DNA of 34,088 nucleotides from Spirochaetia bacterium. Lineage in GTDB: Bacteria; Spirochaetota; Leptospiria; Leptospirales; Leptonemataceae. Under the pieces are notes generated by a model that had not been told where the DNA came from, made no database searches, and worked only from the letters and a program-made list of their open reading frames with translations. The translations under genes and the position numbers were made by a program. Shown in pieces: positions 1-8,006 of the stretch. The stretch spans positions 1-34,088 of the forward strand of contig JAIOPQ010000093.1 of assembly GCA_021413825.1 (NCBI GenBank). Reading direction: 5' to 3'. Positions within the stretch are counted from its first letter, which is position 1. Each line of letters opens with the position of its first letter.

Positions 1-948
1 AATCGTCACTGAAGTTGTGGAATGGGCGTAGGCGAAGCGATTCTGGATCTGGAGCGCGGGCTACCAGGGATCCGTTTGCGTGATCTGCTTTTACCCGGCT
101 CAGTATCTAACCTCCGGAACCTGCAAGAATCCAAAGTGGAAATTGCAGAGAATCTCTTTGCGCAGTGGGATGCGGCGACAAATTGCGGGTCCAACGTAAA
201 GGCGGAGAGTGAACAAGAGATCGAGATCAAAACACTAGTCTCGGACTTGAAAAACCCTGCACTCCTGCGAATTTTTCTAGAAAGGTTGGTTACGTTTCTG
301 GAGTCGATTCAAATCGGAGATAGAGGAACGCTGATCGAGAAACTCAAGGCCACGCGCAGTGTATTCGAGGGAGCTCAGGGAGTGCTGCTCGACCGCGATT
401 CCGGATTCTTTCCCTACGTAACTCCCTCAAACACCACCTTCGCAAACGCAGATGAGATTCTAAAACCATTCGCAGGTGAAGTGTTTCGCATTGGAATAGT
501 GCGAGGCTATATGACGCGACATGGAGCCGGGCCCCTGGTTACTGAAATCGATTCAAGCCTGCACATGAATCTGAAAGATGAACACAACCTTGAAGGTGCA
601 TGGCAGGGATCATTGCGTGTGGGCTGGTTCGATGCAGTGGCGATTCGGCACGCCATACGCACTGCTGGAGGGCCCAATTATCTAGATGGGATCGCAGTAA
701 CAAACCTGGACCGCCTTCCCGCGGATTCCAAATTTTGTGCAGCCTATGATACGCCTACAGAAAGAATTCGAGACTTACCTGATGCATCAGGGCCGGCAAT
801 CACTGACTTTCTAACCCAGGTGCAACCCGTTTGTGAACTGGTCCATCCCACTGAGCTAATGGCGCGAATCAAAGAAGAGCTGGAAGCAAACATAATCCTA
901 ACGTCGAATGGGTCAGGACCGGAACACAAAACATTTTCCACCGATTAG
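1..948 (+). CDS. divergent adenylosuccinate synthetase, 5' end outside window, in-frame TGA at 10-12
   Basis: Adenylosuccinate synthetase family: GTP-dependent ligation of aspartate to IMP in AMP synthesis (family knowledge). The readable part from the ATG at 22 is 308 residues, against about 420 or more for a whole enzyme, so roughly the N-terminal quarter with the GDEGKGK loop lies upstream. Diagnostic pieces seen: FEGAQGVLLDRD then PYVTPSNTT, RGYMTRHGAGPLVTE, GWFDAVAIRHA, VTNLDRL, and a C-terminal NGSGPEHK resembling the usual SxGP..K end. The same frame continues upstream of the ATG: codons 4-21 read R-H-stop-S-C-G, and divergent members of the family carry RHGSCG just before GVGE. The TGA therefore stands where a GGA glycine codon is expected, and 22 is probably not a natural start. 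The gene is either nonsense-mutated or carries a sequence error. Family assignment is firm; the substrate (IMP or another purine nucleotide) is open. Confidence 0.82.
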
Positions 949-1081
949 CCCTGAAGAATTCAATCGGTTGAGAGCACTCATCATTCCGATTTATGCCCTC
1001 GGGTTGGAATCAGACCTGCCCCTTGCCAAGTTTGTGTTTAGCAAAGAATTCCCTGAGGATTTCAATGACCTGCTCCGGTAA
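908..1081 (+). CDS. possible 57-residue small protein (doubtful)
   Basis: This is a +1-frame ORF starting at an ATG inside the end of the synthetase gene and ending with TAA inside the convergent hydrolase gene. The translation looks protein-like (ISPEEFNRLRALIIPIY, then SKEFPEDFNDLLR), although only about 20 codons lie outside other genes. No Shine-Dalgarno sequence precedes the ATG, so translation would have to be coupled to the upstream gene. I do not recognise the family. It may be chance: the last 24 codons are antisense to a conserved helix of the hydrolase. Confidence 0.25.
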   Translation: MGQDRNTKHFPPISPEEFNRLRALIIPIYALGLESDLPLAKFVFSKEFPEDFNDLLR

Positions 1082-1930
1082 TTCGTGGTGCGGATTGTGT
1101 CCACATGGTAATGAATGCTTTTCGAGTTGTGAAAAATGTCCTAGAATTTCGTCCAGTGAACCGGCTCCGTTCTCTCGATTTCCTGGCAACAAATGACTTG
1201 ATTCACCATATATGAACAGTACCGGACATTTTACACGCGCCCAGAGAGCCCTTGAAAATTGCGGGCTGAACGGAATTGGAATCCCGCCGTTCTTTACGTC
1301 GACGTCCTGCCTCCATACAAATCCTTCCGGAGTTTCGCGCGCAAGGGATTTTGCAAGTAAGGAAATCCGCTCCGGTGGTAAGGTCTGATGGACTGTTTTT
1401 AGAATGAGTTCAGCCTCGTGTAAGGATTTCATTACGCGCACACGGTCTGGCCTTTTCCTGCGTAATGCATCTCCCCAGCTCTTCAAGCGACGGATTTCCT
1501 CTTCCGCGGGAGCAATTCCAGAAAACCCTTCCATCAAAACAAGCGCTGAGATTTCATCCGGATAGAGCCCGGCGAACCGGGCTGCAATTGCAGCACCCAT
1601 ACTGTGACCCATAAGGACGTATGGTTTTCTCAAGCTACCTGCAAACTGAATCAGATCGCCAAAGTATAGTCCGGCGCTGTAGTACCCTTGTTCGATTCGT
1701 GAAGAGTCGCCATGCCCGCGCATGCTCGGGCAAAATAGTTCAAATTTGTCAAAGGCGGGAAGGATAAATTGAAACGTTTCGCATGTATCCGCAAAGCCAT
1801 GCAGGCCAAGTACTTGTGGAGCGTCCGCATTAGGATACCGAACACAATCCAGATACCCGCCCGGGACTTCAAATCGTAAAGATTCTTTACTTTCCAGAGC
1901 GCAGCCGTCCCAGACATAGTAAGACTCCAA
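1010..1930 (-). CDS. alpha/beta hydrolase
   Basis: This is a 306-residue alpha/beta-hydrolase-fold enzyme, probably a cytoplasmic esterase or lyase-like hydrolase of unknown substrate. Visible elements: oxyanion-hole segment HGFADT near residues 44-49, PSMRGHGDS near 68-76, nucleophile elbow GHSMG with Ser110, a helical cap at about 135-190, and the late histidine in CGHNPHHELPE (His278, with 281/282 as alternatives). The usual acid position after the sixth strand reads GESSH instead of GxxD, so the catalytic acid is not where it normally lies; this could be a variant triad. No signal peptide. Its start overlaps the end of the NUDIX gene by 44 bases, which suggests translational coupling, although a later start is possible. 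It is the last gene of a minus-strand set beginning at 3563. Confidence 0.85.
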   Translation of the reverse strand: MESYYVWDGCALESKESLRFEVPGGYLDCVRYPNADAPQVLGLHGFADTCETFQFILPAFDKFELFCPSMRGHGDSSRIEQGYYSAGLYFGDLIQFAGSLRKPYVLMGHSMGAAIAARFAGLYPDEISALVLMEGFSGIAPAEEEIRRLKSWGDALRRKRPDRVRVMKSLHEAELILKTVHQTLPPERISLLAKSLARETPEGFVWRQDVDVKNGGIPIPFSPQFSRALWARVKCPVLFIYGESSHLLPGNRENGAGSLDEILGHFSQLEKHSLPCGHNPHHELPEQVIEILREFFAKHKLGKGQV

Positions 1931-2438
1931 GAGCAGATAACGCGTGATCGATCTTATCGCGCCGAACCATGTCCTCTAAATCATCAATTGGAACTAGCAC
2001 CAGGTCAATCTCTTCTGAACCGTCCGGAAAGTGCTTTCTGTCTGGATTCAAATGACACCCCTCGGCCAGAAAGAAATGAATCCTATTTGAGAACAAAGCC
2101 GGATTTGGATTCACTGAACTTACATGTGTGATACGATTGCTGACGTAACCGGTCTCTTCTTCAAGTTCGCGCGCAGCTGCGACCCCGGGATCTGTTTCAT
2201 CCGGATCGAGGGTTCCACCTGGCGTCTCAAGAACCATTGTCATTGATCCTGCCCTGGGTTGACGGATCAAAATGGCCCGATTATCGTCCGTGATTGGCAG
2301 CACATTCGCCCAATCAGGAGGTACAATTCTGTGAAATGAATGCGACATAGGTCCGCGCGAATTTTCCAGCTCAACTTCCTGCACGGTAAACGGAACCGTG
2401 ATGAGTACATCGGTGGATTTTGTGACCTTCCATTTCAT
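1887..2438 (-). CDS. NUDIX hydrolase, ADP-ribose pyrophosphatase-like
   Basis: This 183-residue cytoplasmic protein has a NUDIX box at about residues 74-97 (GGTLDPDE, then RELEEETG with the metal-binding glutamates 94/95). The spacer between the first glutamate and the arginine is eight residues rather than the canonical seven. Prolines about 14-16 residues after the box (NPNP near 110-113) fit the ADP-ribose pyrophosphatase subgroup, which hydrolyses nucleoside diphosphate derivatives to monophosphates (family knowledge). The N-terminal 70 residues form the extra beta domain usual in that subgroup. It lies 66 bases downstream of the exported coiled-coil protein and overlaps the following hydrolase. 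Family is certain; substrate is inferred. Confidence 0.88.
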   Translation of the reverse strand: MKWKVTKSTDVLITVPFTVQEVELENSRGPMSHSFHRIVPPDWANVLPITDDNRAILIRQPRAGSMTMVLETPGGTLDPDETDPGVAAARELEEETGYVSNRITHVSSVNPNPALFSNRIHFFLAEGCHLNPDRKHFPDGSEEIDLVLVPIDDLEDMVRRDKIDHALSALGVLLCLGRLRSGK

Positions 2439-2467
2439 TTGAGCAGGATGGAAGTCATGATTGAGAA

Positions 2468-2482
2468 CGTCAAGCGTTGACG
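2468..2482. repeat. short inverted repeat between two co-directional genes
   Basis: CGTCAA-GCG-TTGACG, six-base arms with a three-base loop, lies in the 66-base gap before the NUDIX gene. It could be an operator half-site pair or a weak hairpin. No T-run follows, so I do not call it a terminator. Confidence 0.3.
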
Positions 2483-2504
2483 CTCAGGACGGCAATAAAT
2501 GACT

Positions 2505-3563
2505 CTAGAAATGCAGGCTGTACGCAAACTGCAATGCGTCGCCGGAACTTTTGAGACTGACACCGGTTTTAGGCGCAAAGATTAGAGTGTCTGCAAGATT
2601 CCATGCATAGAAACCAAGCAATGCACCTCGTGCGGATCGCGCACCGTGTGATGCAGACTTATAACGATCATAATTGTGTGAATTGGTAGTTGAACCAAAC
2701 AGGAATACTGCTTGAGCCGTCGCGTCGTCCTGCGTAATTCCGCGCAAGCGAGTCGCGTACGGAGTGAGAAACAAGAACTGACCCGACGATGCCTGATAGA
2801 GTGATCTGCGACGATTGTAGATAACGTCCTGTTGTCTTGAAATTGCTGCGAGGCTGAAAAAAGTAACCCCATACGCAATTGCGGGAGTACGACGGCCTTG
2901 ATAGTACTGACCCCAGCCAGGCAGCACAGCACTTCGCATGAAAGCACCAAGGCGATTGGGGGTATTCCTTTGAAGCTCTTCTTGCCTCCGGGCTTCTTCC
3001 AGCTTTCTTTTTTCAGCGAGTTCCAGTTCCTTTTTCACTTCTTCGCGAATACGCTGCCGCATTTGCTCGTCAGTGATCTGCGATTCTTCTTTCTTCTCAT
3101 TCGTTTTTTTATCTTCTGCTTTCTTGCGATCCGCAGCTTCCCTTTCTGCTTTCTCTTTTGCAAGCCTATCTGCCTCAGCTTTCTTCTTGTCTGCTTCAAG
3201 GCGAGACTGTTCGTCGCGTAGCTTGTCTTCCGCTAATTTCTTATCTGCGGCGGCCTTGCGATCCTGCTCTGCTTTCTTGTCTGCTGCCCTCTTCTCTTCT
3301 GCCTTGCGCTCCTCTTCCTTGCGTCTAGCTTCTTCCGCGGCGCGTTTTTGTTCTTCTGGCGAAGGCCCGTATGTAATTCTGCGAATTTCAGATTTCTTTA
3401 ATACAACGCGCCCGGCCGGCGTATCCAGGACAACATCTGTGCGATTTTGGCTGGCAATCGTTCCGGTAAATATCTGGCCGTTGCGCATAATAATCTGCTC
3501 AGCGCCCAGCCCATGGAAGGCATACAAACAGGCTAGAATCAAAAACCAAATTCGAAACTTCAT
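2505..3563 (-). CDS. exported coiled-coil protein with C-terminal PGWG domain (paralogue of 11709-12539)
   Basis: This is a 352-residue protein from the start chosen at 3563, because MKFRIWFLILACLYAFHGLGA forms a clean signal peptide; an upstream start at 3605 would put 14 polar residues in front. Order of parts: signal peptide (1-21); a small beta domain with RNGQIFTGTI and EIRRITYGP (about 25-65); about 120 residues of alternating Lys/Glu/Ala/Arg, a long TolA-like coiled coil (about 70-200); then a hydrophobic C-terminal domain opening with LPGWGQYYQGRR, resembling the DUF5683-type domain of Leptospirales envelope proteins. This layout suggests an envelope-spanning protein whose C-terminal part sits in or at the outer membrane (inference). 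The second copy in this window shares all four parts with a shorter coiled coil. Specific function unknown. Confidence 0.8.
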   Translation of the reverse strand: MKFRIWFLILACLYAFHGLGAEQIIMRNGQIFTGTIASQNRTDVVLDTPAGRVVLKKSEIRRITYGPSPEEQKRAAEEARRKEEERKAEEKRAADKKAEQDRKAAADKKLAEDKLRDEQSRLEADKKKAEADRLAKEKAEREAADRKKAEDKKTNEKKEESQITDEQMRQRIREEVKKELELAEKRKLEEARRQEELQRNTPNRLGAFMRSAVLPGWGQYYQGRRTPAIAYGVTFFSLAAISRQQDVIYNRRRSLYQASSGQFLFLTPYATRLRGITQDDATAQAVFLFGSTTNSHNYDRYKSASHGARSARGALLGFYAWNLADTLIFAPKTGVSLKSSGDALQFAYSLHF

Positions 3564-3667
3564 ATAGCGCCAGAATCCCCCCTCATTAGATGCAATGTCG
3601 TACATGCGTCAACAAAAACAGAGCCGGCATCGTAGAACGCGGACCGCAGGCTAGTAGACGAAGGCTT

Positions 3668-3697
3668 TTGACATTTTCTTGTCTTTTGGACTTTACA
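3668..3697 (+). promoter_or_regulatory. candidate -35/-10 promoter for the methyltransferase
   Basis: A perfect TTGACA at 3668-3673 is followed after 17-18 bases by a poor -10 (CTTTAC or TTTACA at 3691-3697), about 30 bases before the ATG at 3726. Only the -35 is convincing, and no Shine-Dalgarno sequence is seen before that ATG. Confidence 0.3.
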
Positions 3698-3725
3698 AAC
3701 ATCAACACAGCGCAACAAACAACGA

Positions 3726-4463
3726 ATGGAATTTAAGGATCACTTTTCCAATCAGGCAAAACGCTATGCCGATTTTCGTCCTGATTACCCGGACAGTCTC
3801 ATCGACTGGGTCGCATCGCTTGCTGTCAGAAAAGAAACAATGTGGGATTGCGGAACTGGAAACGGCCAGGCGGCCCTGGCGTTCACAAAATACTTTTCCA
3901 AAATTCATGCAACGGATCCCAGCAAATCGCAGATTGAAAGTGCAAAACCGCATGCTGCAATTGAATATGCAGTCAGGCCAGCAGAAGATTCCGGATTTCC
4001 AGCTCAGAGTTTTGATCTCATCACCGTCGCACAGGCATTGCACTGGTTTGACTTCGATAGATTCTATGCAGAAGTTCGCCGTGTGGCGCGGAAAGACGGC
4101 GTGCTTGCATGCTGGGGATACGGACTATGCGACGTATCACCAGAAATCGATGAAATCATTCGGCGCTTTTATACTCTGAAGATCGGCCCTTATTGGCCGG
4201 TTGAAAGGAAGTTGGTCGATCAAGAATATAAGACCATTCCGTTTCCGTTTGAGAAAATCGAAGCCCCGGAGATGGCCATCGAACGCGATTGGAAGCTGGA
4301 AGAGTTTTTGGGATATGTCAGTTCCTGGTCTGCGCTCCAGGCAATGGCCAGGAAGACAGGCGAAGATCCCCTTCCAGAGTTTGGAGCGGAGTTAAAAAAT
4401 GCCTGGAAGACTGTCCATAGAGTACGTTGGCCCATTTACGTTCTTGCGGGAAGAGTGAACTAG
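3726..4463 (+). CDS. class I SAM-dependent methyltransferase
   Basis: This 245-residue cytoplasmic methyltransferase belongs to the group typified by an N-terminal FSNQAKRYADFRPDYP segment (residues 7-22). Motif I is WDCGTGNGQ (40-48), the acidic end of beta-2 is ATDPS (near 61-66), and motif II/post-II is FDLITVAQALHWFD. The substrate is not deducible; related proteins are annotated as small-molecule methyltransferases (family knowledge). It stands alone on the plus strand between two minus-strand sets. A hairpin directly after the stop codon separates it from the convergent YciI gene. Confidence 0.87.
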   Translation: MEFKDHFSNQAKRYADFRPDYPDSLIDWVASLAVRKETMWDCGTGNGQAALAFTKYFSKIHATDPSKSQIESAKPHAAIEYAVRPAEDSGFPAQSFDLITVAQALHWFDFDRFYAEVRRVARKDGVLACWGYGLCDVSPEIDEIIRRFYTLKIGPYWPVERKLVDQEYKTIPFPFEKIEAPEMAIERDWKLEEFLGYVSSWSALQAMARKTGEDPLPEFGAELKNAWKTVHRVRWPIYVLAGRVN

Positions 4464-4470
4464 ACCTTCT

Positions 4471-4485
4471 AAAGCCAACGGCTTT
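4471..4485. terminator. hairpin between convergent genes
   Basis: AAAGCC-AAC-GGCTTT, a perfect six-base stem with a three-base loop, lies 8 bases after the methyltransferase stop and 26 bases beyond the stop of the opposing YciI gene. The position and the A/T ends of the arms suit a bidirectional terminator; there is no long T-run. Confidence 0.5.
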
Positions 4486-4511
4486 CAACAATCGGCGCCT
4501 GGCCTGGAATC

Positions 4512-4805
4512 TTAACCGATCCAGTCTTTCATGAACGGTTGCATCTTCACTGGACTAAACTCAACAAATCGATAGGTCGCAAGAGACTTAACGTTAAACG
4601 GATCCTGTAGCATGAAATCGCGAATTATTTCAAGCGATTCCGCCCGGCCAAGGATTACGCCGCCAGTTCTTGGATTCTGCGGGCCGGACATCAGCAGCAT
4701 CCCGGCATCAAAGCCCTTCTGCAAAAAGGCCCGATGCTCAACGACTGCAGCGTCGATTTGTTCAATTGCGGCTGTATATGTTAGTTCCATTAGAAAATGC
4801 TTCAT
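4512..4805 (-). CDS. YciI-family protein
   Basis: This 97-residue single-domain protein of the YCII/DGPF (ferredoxin-like barrel) family has the usual MKHFLMELTY first strand, the conserved histidine in VEHRAFL (His24), SGPQNPRTGG, and a C-terminal FxEFSPV strand. Members are small dimeric barrels with a His-Asp pair and mostly unknown reactions. The ATG overlaps the stop of the diguanylate cyclase gene by 4 bases, so translation is probably coupled. It is the last gene of the isocitrate dehydrogenase operon. Confidence 0.85.
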   Translation of the reverse strand: MKHFLMELTYTAAIEQIDAAVVEHRAFLQKGFDAGMLLMSGPQNPRTGGVILGRAESLEIIRDFMLQDPFNVKSLATYRFVEFSPVKMQPFMKDWIG

Positions 4806-5782
4806 ATAACACCATCCACATTGCTGTCAAAAATCGCAAAACAGTTTCTGCCTTCTTTCTTGGCGCGATATAACGCCCGATCCGCCGCCTTGATCAGGAC
4901 GTCGGGGGATGAGTCGCGCGGAGGCTCAATAGAAGCCACTCCGATGCTTGTTGTGACGATCTTGTTTGGAGATCCTTCATGGTCCATTCGCAGGCCTTCT
5001 ACTCCTTTTCTGAGAAGTTCTGCAACATGGGCGGCTCCTCCTGAAGGCGTTTCGGGTAAAATGACGGCAAACTCTTCACCGCCATAGCGCGCGAACAAAT
5101 CTGCTGGACGACGCGCAACTTCACGAACACCTTGTGCCAATCGTTTTAGGCATTGATCACCGCCAGGATGTCCATATCGCTGATTGTATTCTTTAAAGAA
5201 ATCGATGTCGATTAGAATCATCGACATAATCAATCCAGTCCTGGCGCAGCGCTTCCATTCGCGATCCAAATGCTCATCAAACTTACGTCGATTAGCCACA
5301 GAAGTCAATGGATCGAGATTGGACGCGACCTCAAGTTTACTCAACATCCCTTCCAGCTGGCGGTGCTCTTCGAGTAGTTCAGCCTCCCGACTTAAACGAC
5401 GGGAGATTTCTGTTTGAAGGCGAAGGCAATTGCGAACGCGTGCTACAAGCTCCAGCCAGTGAAAAGGTTTAAATATGAAATCGCTTACGCCTGCATCCAT
5501 TGCCTGTGGAAGGATTTGTGGGCCTTCTTTGCCCGTCATAATTATGACAGGCAAATCTCTAAACCTGGAAATACTGCGCAAATCGCGCGTTAGCTGAATT
5601 CCATTCCCGGACGGGAGCCACACATCAGCCAGAATCAATTGAATCGAATCCGCATGTTCGTTGAGTAACTGCATTGCCTCGGGCGCAGACTCAGCAAAAA
5701 GTAAATCTCTATAACCAGAACTCTCAAGCATCTGCCGAACTAGACGCTGCTGATCCGGCGAATCCTCAACAATGAGTATCAT
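4802..5782 (-). CDS. PleD-like response regulator with GGDEF diguanylate cyclase domain
   Basis: This 326-residue protein makes cyclic di-GMP from two GTP under control of receiver phosphorylation. The receiver domain spans residues 1-120 with Glu6/Asp7, phosphoacceptor Asp53 (ADVWLPSG), Thr83 and Lys105 (FIFKPF). A short coiled linker (125-153) leads to the GGDEF domain (about 155-315) with DPLTSVANRR, the active-site GGEEF at 234-238 and an intact inhibitory RxxD site (Arg225-Asp228) exactly five residues before it. The enzyme should therefore be active and product-inhibited. It overlaps the upstream glycosyltransferase gene by 17 bases. The partner kinase is not in the operon. Confidence 0.92.
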   Translation of the reverse strand: MILIVEDSPDQQRLVRQMLESSGYRDLLFAESAPEAMQLLNEHADSIQLILADVWLPSGNGIQLTRDLRSISRFRDLPVIIMTGKEGPQILPQAMDAGVSDFIFKPFHWLELVARVRNCLRLQTEISRRLSREAELLEEHRQLEGMLSKLEVASNLDPLTSVANRRKFDEHLDREWKRCARTGLIMSMILIDIDFFKEYNQRYGHPGGDQCLKRLAQGVREVARRPADLFARYGGEEFAVILPETPSGGAAHVAELLRKGVEGLRMDHEGSPNKIVTTSIGVASIEPPRDSSPDVLIKAADRALYRAKKEGRNCFAIFDSNVDGVI

Positions 5783-6656
5783 GGGCCTTCATTGAAAGCA
5801 GCCCGGACACCAGGTCAAGCACGTCTTTGACCTGGGAATCAGGTCGATCATCCGGTCCCCTGGCGTGTAACACATGTGCACCTCTGGGTGACCAAACCTC
5901 CGGGTTGGTGGGGCCAAACAAAGCGACTGTCGTAACATCAAGTGCCCTTGCCAGGTGAGTGACACCTGAATCGTTCCCAATGAACAAGTCCATAGTTTCA
6001 AGAAAATAAGCCAGCTTCACAATATCCGTATGTACGACATGTCCCAGGGACTCTTGCGCAGTATCTGCGGGTCCAACAATCCAATAAATGTCGTTCTCTG
6101 ATCCAAGCACTCTGGCCAATTGCATAAATCGTTCGATAGGCCAGCGCTTACGAGGCGAACCTGCGCCTGCATGCACCGCAATGCGAGGTCGCTTGGGCAG
6201 CCCTGCTTTTTCAACAAATCGATTTCTGCTCAATTGACCCAATGCGAGGCGGGGCTCCGGAGCCGGAAGGGAATCTCCATGAATCCCGTAAAGAAAATCA
6301 GATTGGTGAACGCTTTCCATCGTTTGAAACGATGGAGCAAATTTGACTTCAAGCCCCGATTGCCTTAGATTCTGAACAAAGACATCTTCTGGATTCCTGA
6401 GCCAAACGTACGCGAGGCTGGCACTATCGCGAAAGGACCGGTCCGGAGCAAGAAAGAGAGGGCGCAACACAGGCGACTCAAAACTAGTGATTGTGTTAAC
6501 CGTGTCGCGTATGAGAGGGAGAAATTCAACGTTACCCGCAATTGTAATGCGCGCACTCGGATTTTCAGACCGGATGCGCATAATAGCAGGCAGTGTCAAG
6601 ACCAGGTCACCGAGTGCGCCTGGCCTGACGATCAGAATTCGTTTGGAATCAGGCAA
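5766..6656 (-). CDS. glycosyltransferase family 9 (heptosyltransferase-like)
   Basis: This is a 296-residue GT9 enzyme, which transfers ADP-heptose or a similar sugar to lipopolysaccharide core at the inner face of the cytoplasmic membrane (family knowledge). Seen: N-terminal ILIVRPGALGDLVLTLPAI (7-25), mid-protein VHAGAGSPRKRWP at the start of the nucleotide-sugar domain, and the diagnostic GNDSGVTHLA followed by ALFGPTNPEVWSP in the last quarter. It is somewhat shorter than the usual 330-360 residues. Only three bases separate its start from the stop of isocitrate dehydrogenase, and its end overlaps the diguanylate cyclase. Confidence 0.9.
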   Translation of the reverse strand: MPDSKRILIVRPGALGDLVLTLPAIMRIRSENPSARITIAGNVEFLPLIRDTVNTITSFESPVLRPLFLAPDRSFRDSASLAYVWLRNPEDVFVQNLRQSGLEVKFAPSFQTMESVHQSDFLYGIHGDSLPAPEPRLALGQLSRNRFVEKAGLPKRPRIAVHAGAGSPRKRWPIERFMQLARVLGSENDIYWIVGPADTAQESLGHVVHTDIVKLAYFLETMDLFIGNDSGVTHLARALDVTTVALFGPTNPEVWSPRGAHVLHARGPDDRPDSQVKDVLDLVSGLLSMKAHDTHC

Positions 6657-6659
6657 GGC

Positions 6660-7892
6660 TCATTTCTGAGCCAGTTTAGCCTTTAGATTCGTGTCCAGCG
6701 CTCCGAGGAATTCCTCAGTGTATAAGTAATGCTCGCCGTGGTTGACTTTGTTTCCGTGCACACATACGGCCAGATCCTTTGTCATCTTACCGCTCTCCAC
6801 AGTTTCAACACATACTTCTTCCAGCGCTCGGCAGAAGCGAATTAGTTCCGGATTGTTATCAAGTTTGCCACGAAACTCAAGTCCACGTGTCCAGGCAAAG
6901 ATCGATGCAATTGGATTGGTTGAGGTTGGTTTACCTGCCATGTGATCTCTGTAATGCCGTGTAACGGTTCCATGCGCTGCTTCAGCCTCCATTGTCTTAC
7001 CATCTGGAGTTACCAGCACAGATGTCATCAGACCCAGTGATCCAAAGCCTTGTGCAACAGAATCCGATTGAACATCGCCATCATAGTTCTTGCAAGCCCA
7101 AACAAAATTTCCATTCCATTTCAACGCCGAAGCAACCATGTCATCAATGAGGCGATGCTCATAGACGATTCCAGCCGCAGCAAACTTGTCTTTGAAATCT
7201 TTCTCAAAAATTTCCTGAAAGATGTCCTTGAAGCGACCGTCGTATTTTTTGAGAATTGTGTTCTTGCTTGAAAGGTAGAGAGGCCACTTCTTTGAAAGAG
7301 CCATGTTAAAGCAGGAATGCGCAAAGCCACGAATTGATTCATCCGTGTTATACATTGCAAGAGCAACACCGTCGCCTTTAAAATCATATACATCAAACGA
7401 CTGTGGGCTTCCGCTTTCTGGAGTGAACGTAATGGTCAGTTTGCCCTTGCCTTTAGTTACAAAATCCGTTGCGCGATATTGATCACCAAATGCGTGGCGA
7501 CCAATGCAAATTGGTGCAGTCCAGTTTGGAACGAGCCGCGGAACATTTTTACAAACGATTGGCTCGCGGAAAACCGTTCCGTCGAGAATGTTACGAATTG
7601 TTCCGTTGGGAGATTTCCACATTTGTTTGAGATTAAATTCTTTCACACGGGCTTCATCAGGAGTAATGGTAGCGCACTTGATACCTACGCTGTATTTCTT
7701 AATAGCTTCAGCGGCCTCGACTGTTACCTTGTCTTCCGTTTTGTCCCTGTATTCAACGCCAAGGTCATAGTATTTAATGTCAACGTCCAGATAAGGTAGG
7801 ATCAGTTTGTCCTTGATGAATTTCCAGATAATCCTGGTCATTTCATCTCCGTCGAGTTCGACTACCGGGTTTGCTACTTTGATTTTGCTCAT
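6660..7892 (-). CDS. icd: isocitrate dehydrogenase, NADP-dependent, eukaryote-like dimeric type
   Basis: This enzyme oxidatively decarboxylates isocitrate to 2-oxoglutarate, making NADPH. At 410 residues it is full length and collinear with the cytosolic/mitochondrial eukaryotic class rather than the E. coli type. The substrate loop KSPNGTIRN puts Ser94, Asn96 and Arg100 at the same numbers as the human cytosolic enzyme. Metal-binding aspartates are in RLIDDMVA and the later YDGDVQSD; the NADP-binding stretch is [14 protein letters not shown], then [11 protein letters not shown]. It is first in a four-gene minus-strand operon with a glycosyltransferase and a diguanylate cyclase. The 238-base divergent upstream region contains three dyads. 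Confidence 0.97.
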   Translation of the reverse strand: MSKIKVANPVVELDGDEMTRIIWKFIKDKLILPYLDVDIKYYDLGVEYRDKTEDKVTVEAAEAIKKYSVGIKCATITPDEARVKEFNLKQMWKSPNGTIRNILDGTVFREPIVCKNVPRLVPNWTAPICIGRHAFGDQYRATDFVTKGKGKLTITFTPESGSPQSFDVYDFKGDGVALAMYNTDESIRGFAHSCFNMALSKKWPLYLSSKNTILKKYDGRFKDIFQEIFEKDFKDKFAAAGIVYEHRLIDDMVASALKWNGNFVWACKNYDGDVQSDSVAQGFGSLGLMTSVLVTPDGKTMEAEAAHGTVTRHYRDHMAGKPTSTNPIASIFAWTRGLEFRGKLDNNPELIRFCRALEEVCVETVESGKMTKDLAVCVHGNKVNHGEHYLYTEEFLGALDTNLKAKLAQK

Positions 7893-7919
7893 AAGGTTGG
7901 TTTTTCTTGATTTTGGATT

Positions 7920-7931
7920 GGGCTCGAGCCC
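7920..7931. repeat. 12-base perfect palindrome in the icd upstream region
   Basis: GGGCTCGAGCCC lies 28 bases before the isocitrate dehydrogenase start. Position and symmetry suit a repressor site or the leader of the icd transcript; no protein is assignable. Confidence 0.4.
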
Positions 7932-7982
7932 TGCGTTAGTTCGACTCCAGGCGTGCGGCTTGCAAGGAATTTTTAGATTGAT

Positions 7983-7993
7983 CGACCAGGTCG
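7983..7993. repeat. inverted repeat between icd and the response regulator
   Basis: CGACC-A-GGTCG, five-base arms with a one-base centre, directly next to the following palindrome. Confidence 0.35.
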
Positions 7994-7994
7994 A

Positions 7995-8006
7995 ATTGGG
8001 CCCAAT
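7995..8006. repeat. 12-base perfect palindrome between icd and the response regulator
   Basis: ATTGGGCCCAAT is perfectly symmetric. It shares ATTGGGC with the flank of the palindrome at 7920, where ATTGGGC also occurs at 7917-7923. Together these look like a repeated operator in the divergent intergenic region. Confidence 0.4.

Noticed and set aside
1..948. Reassignment of TGA to glycine (as in some candidate phyla)
   Set aside because: TGA is the natural terminator of other clear genes here, for example those ending at 9006, 13461 and 33923, so the code is standard with respect to TGA.
2898..3567. Long plus-strand ORFs rich in Ser/Phe opposite the coiled-coil gene
   Set aside because: They are antisense images of the Lys/Glu/Ala-rich repeat region, whose low complexity keeps stop codons out of the other frames.
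3679..4179. 166-codon ORF overlapping the methyltransferase
   Set aside because: The overlapping frame carries clear methyltransferase motifs; this one has no recognisable feature and no ribosome site.
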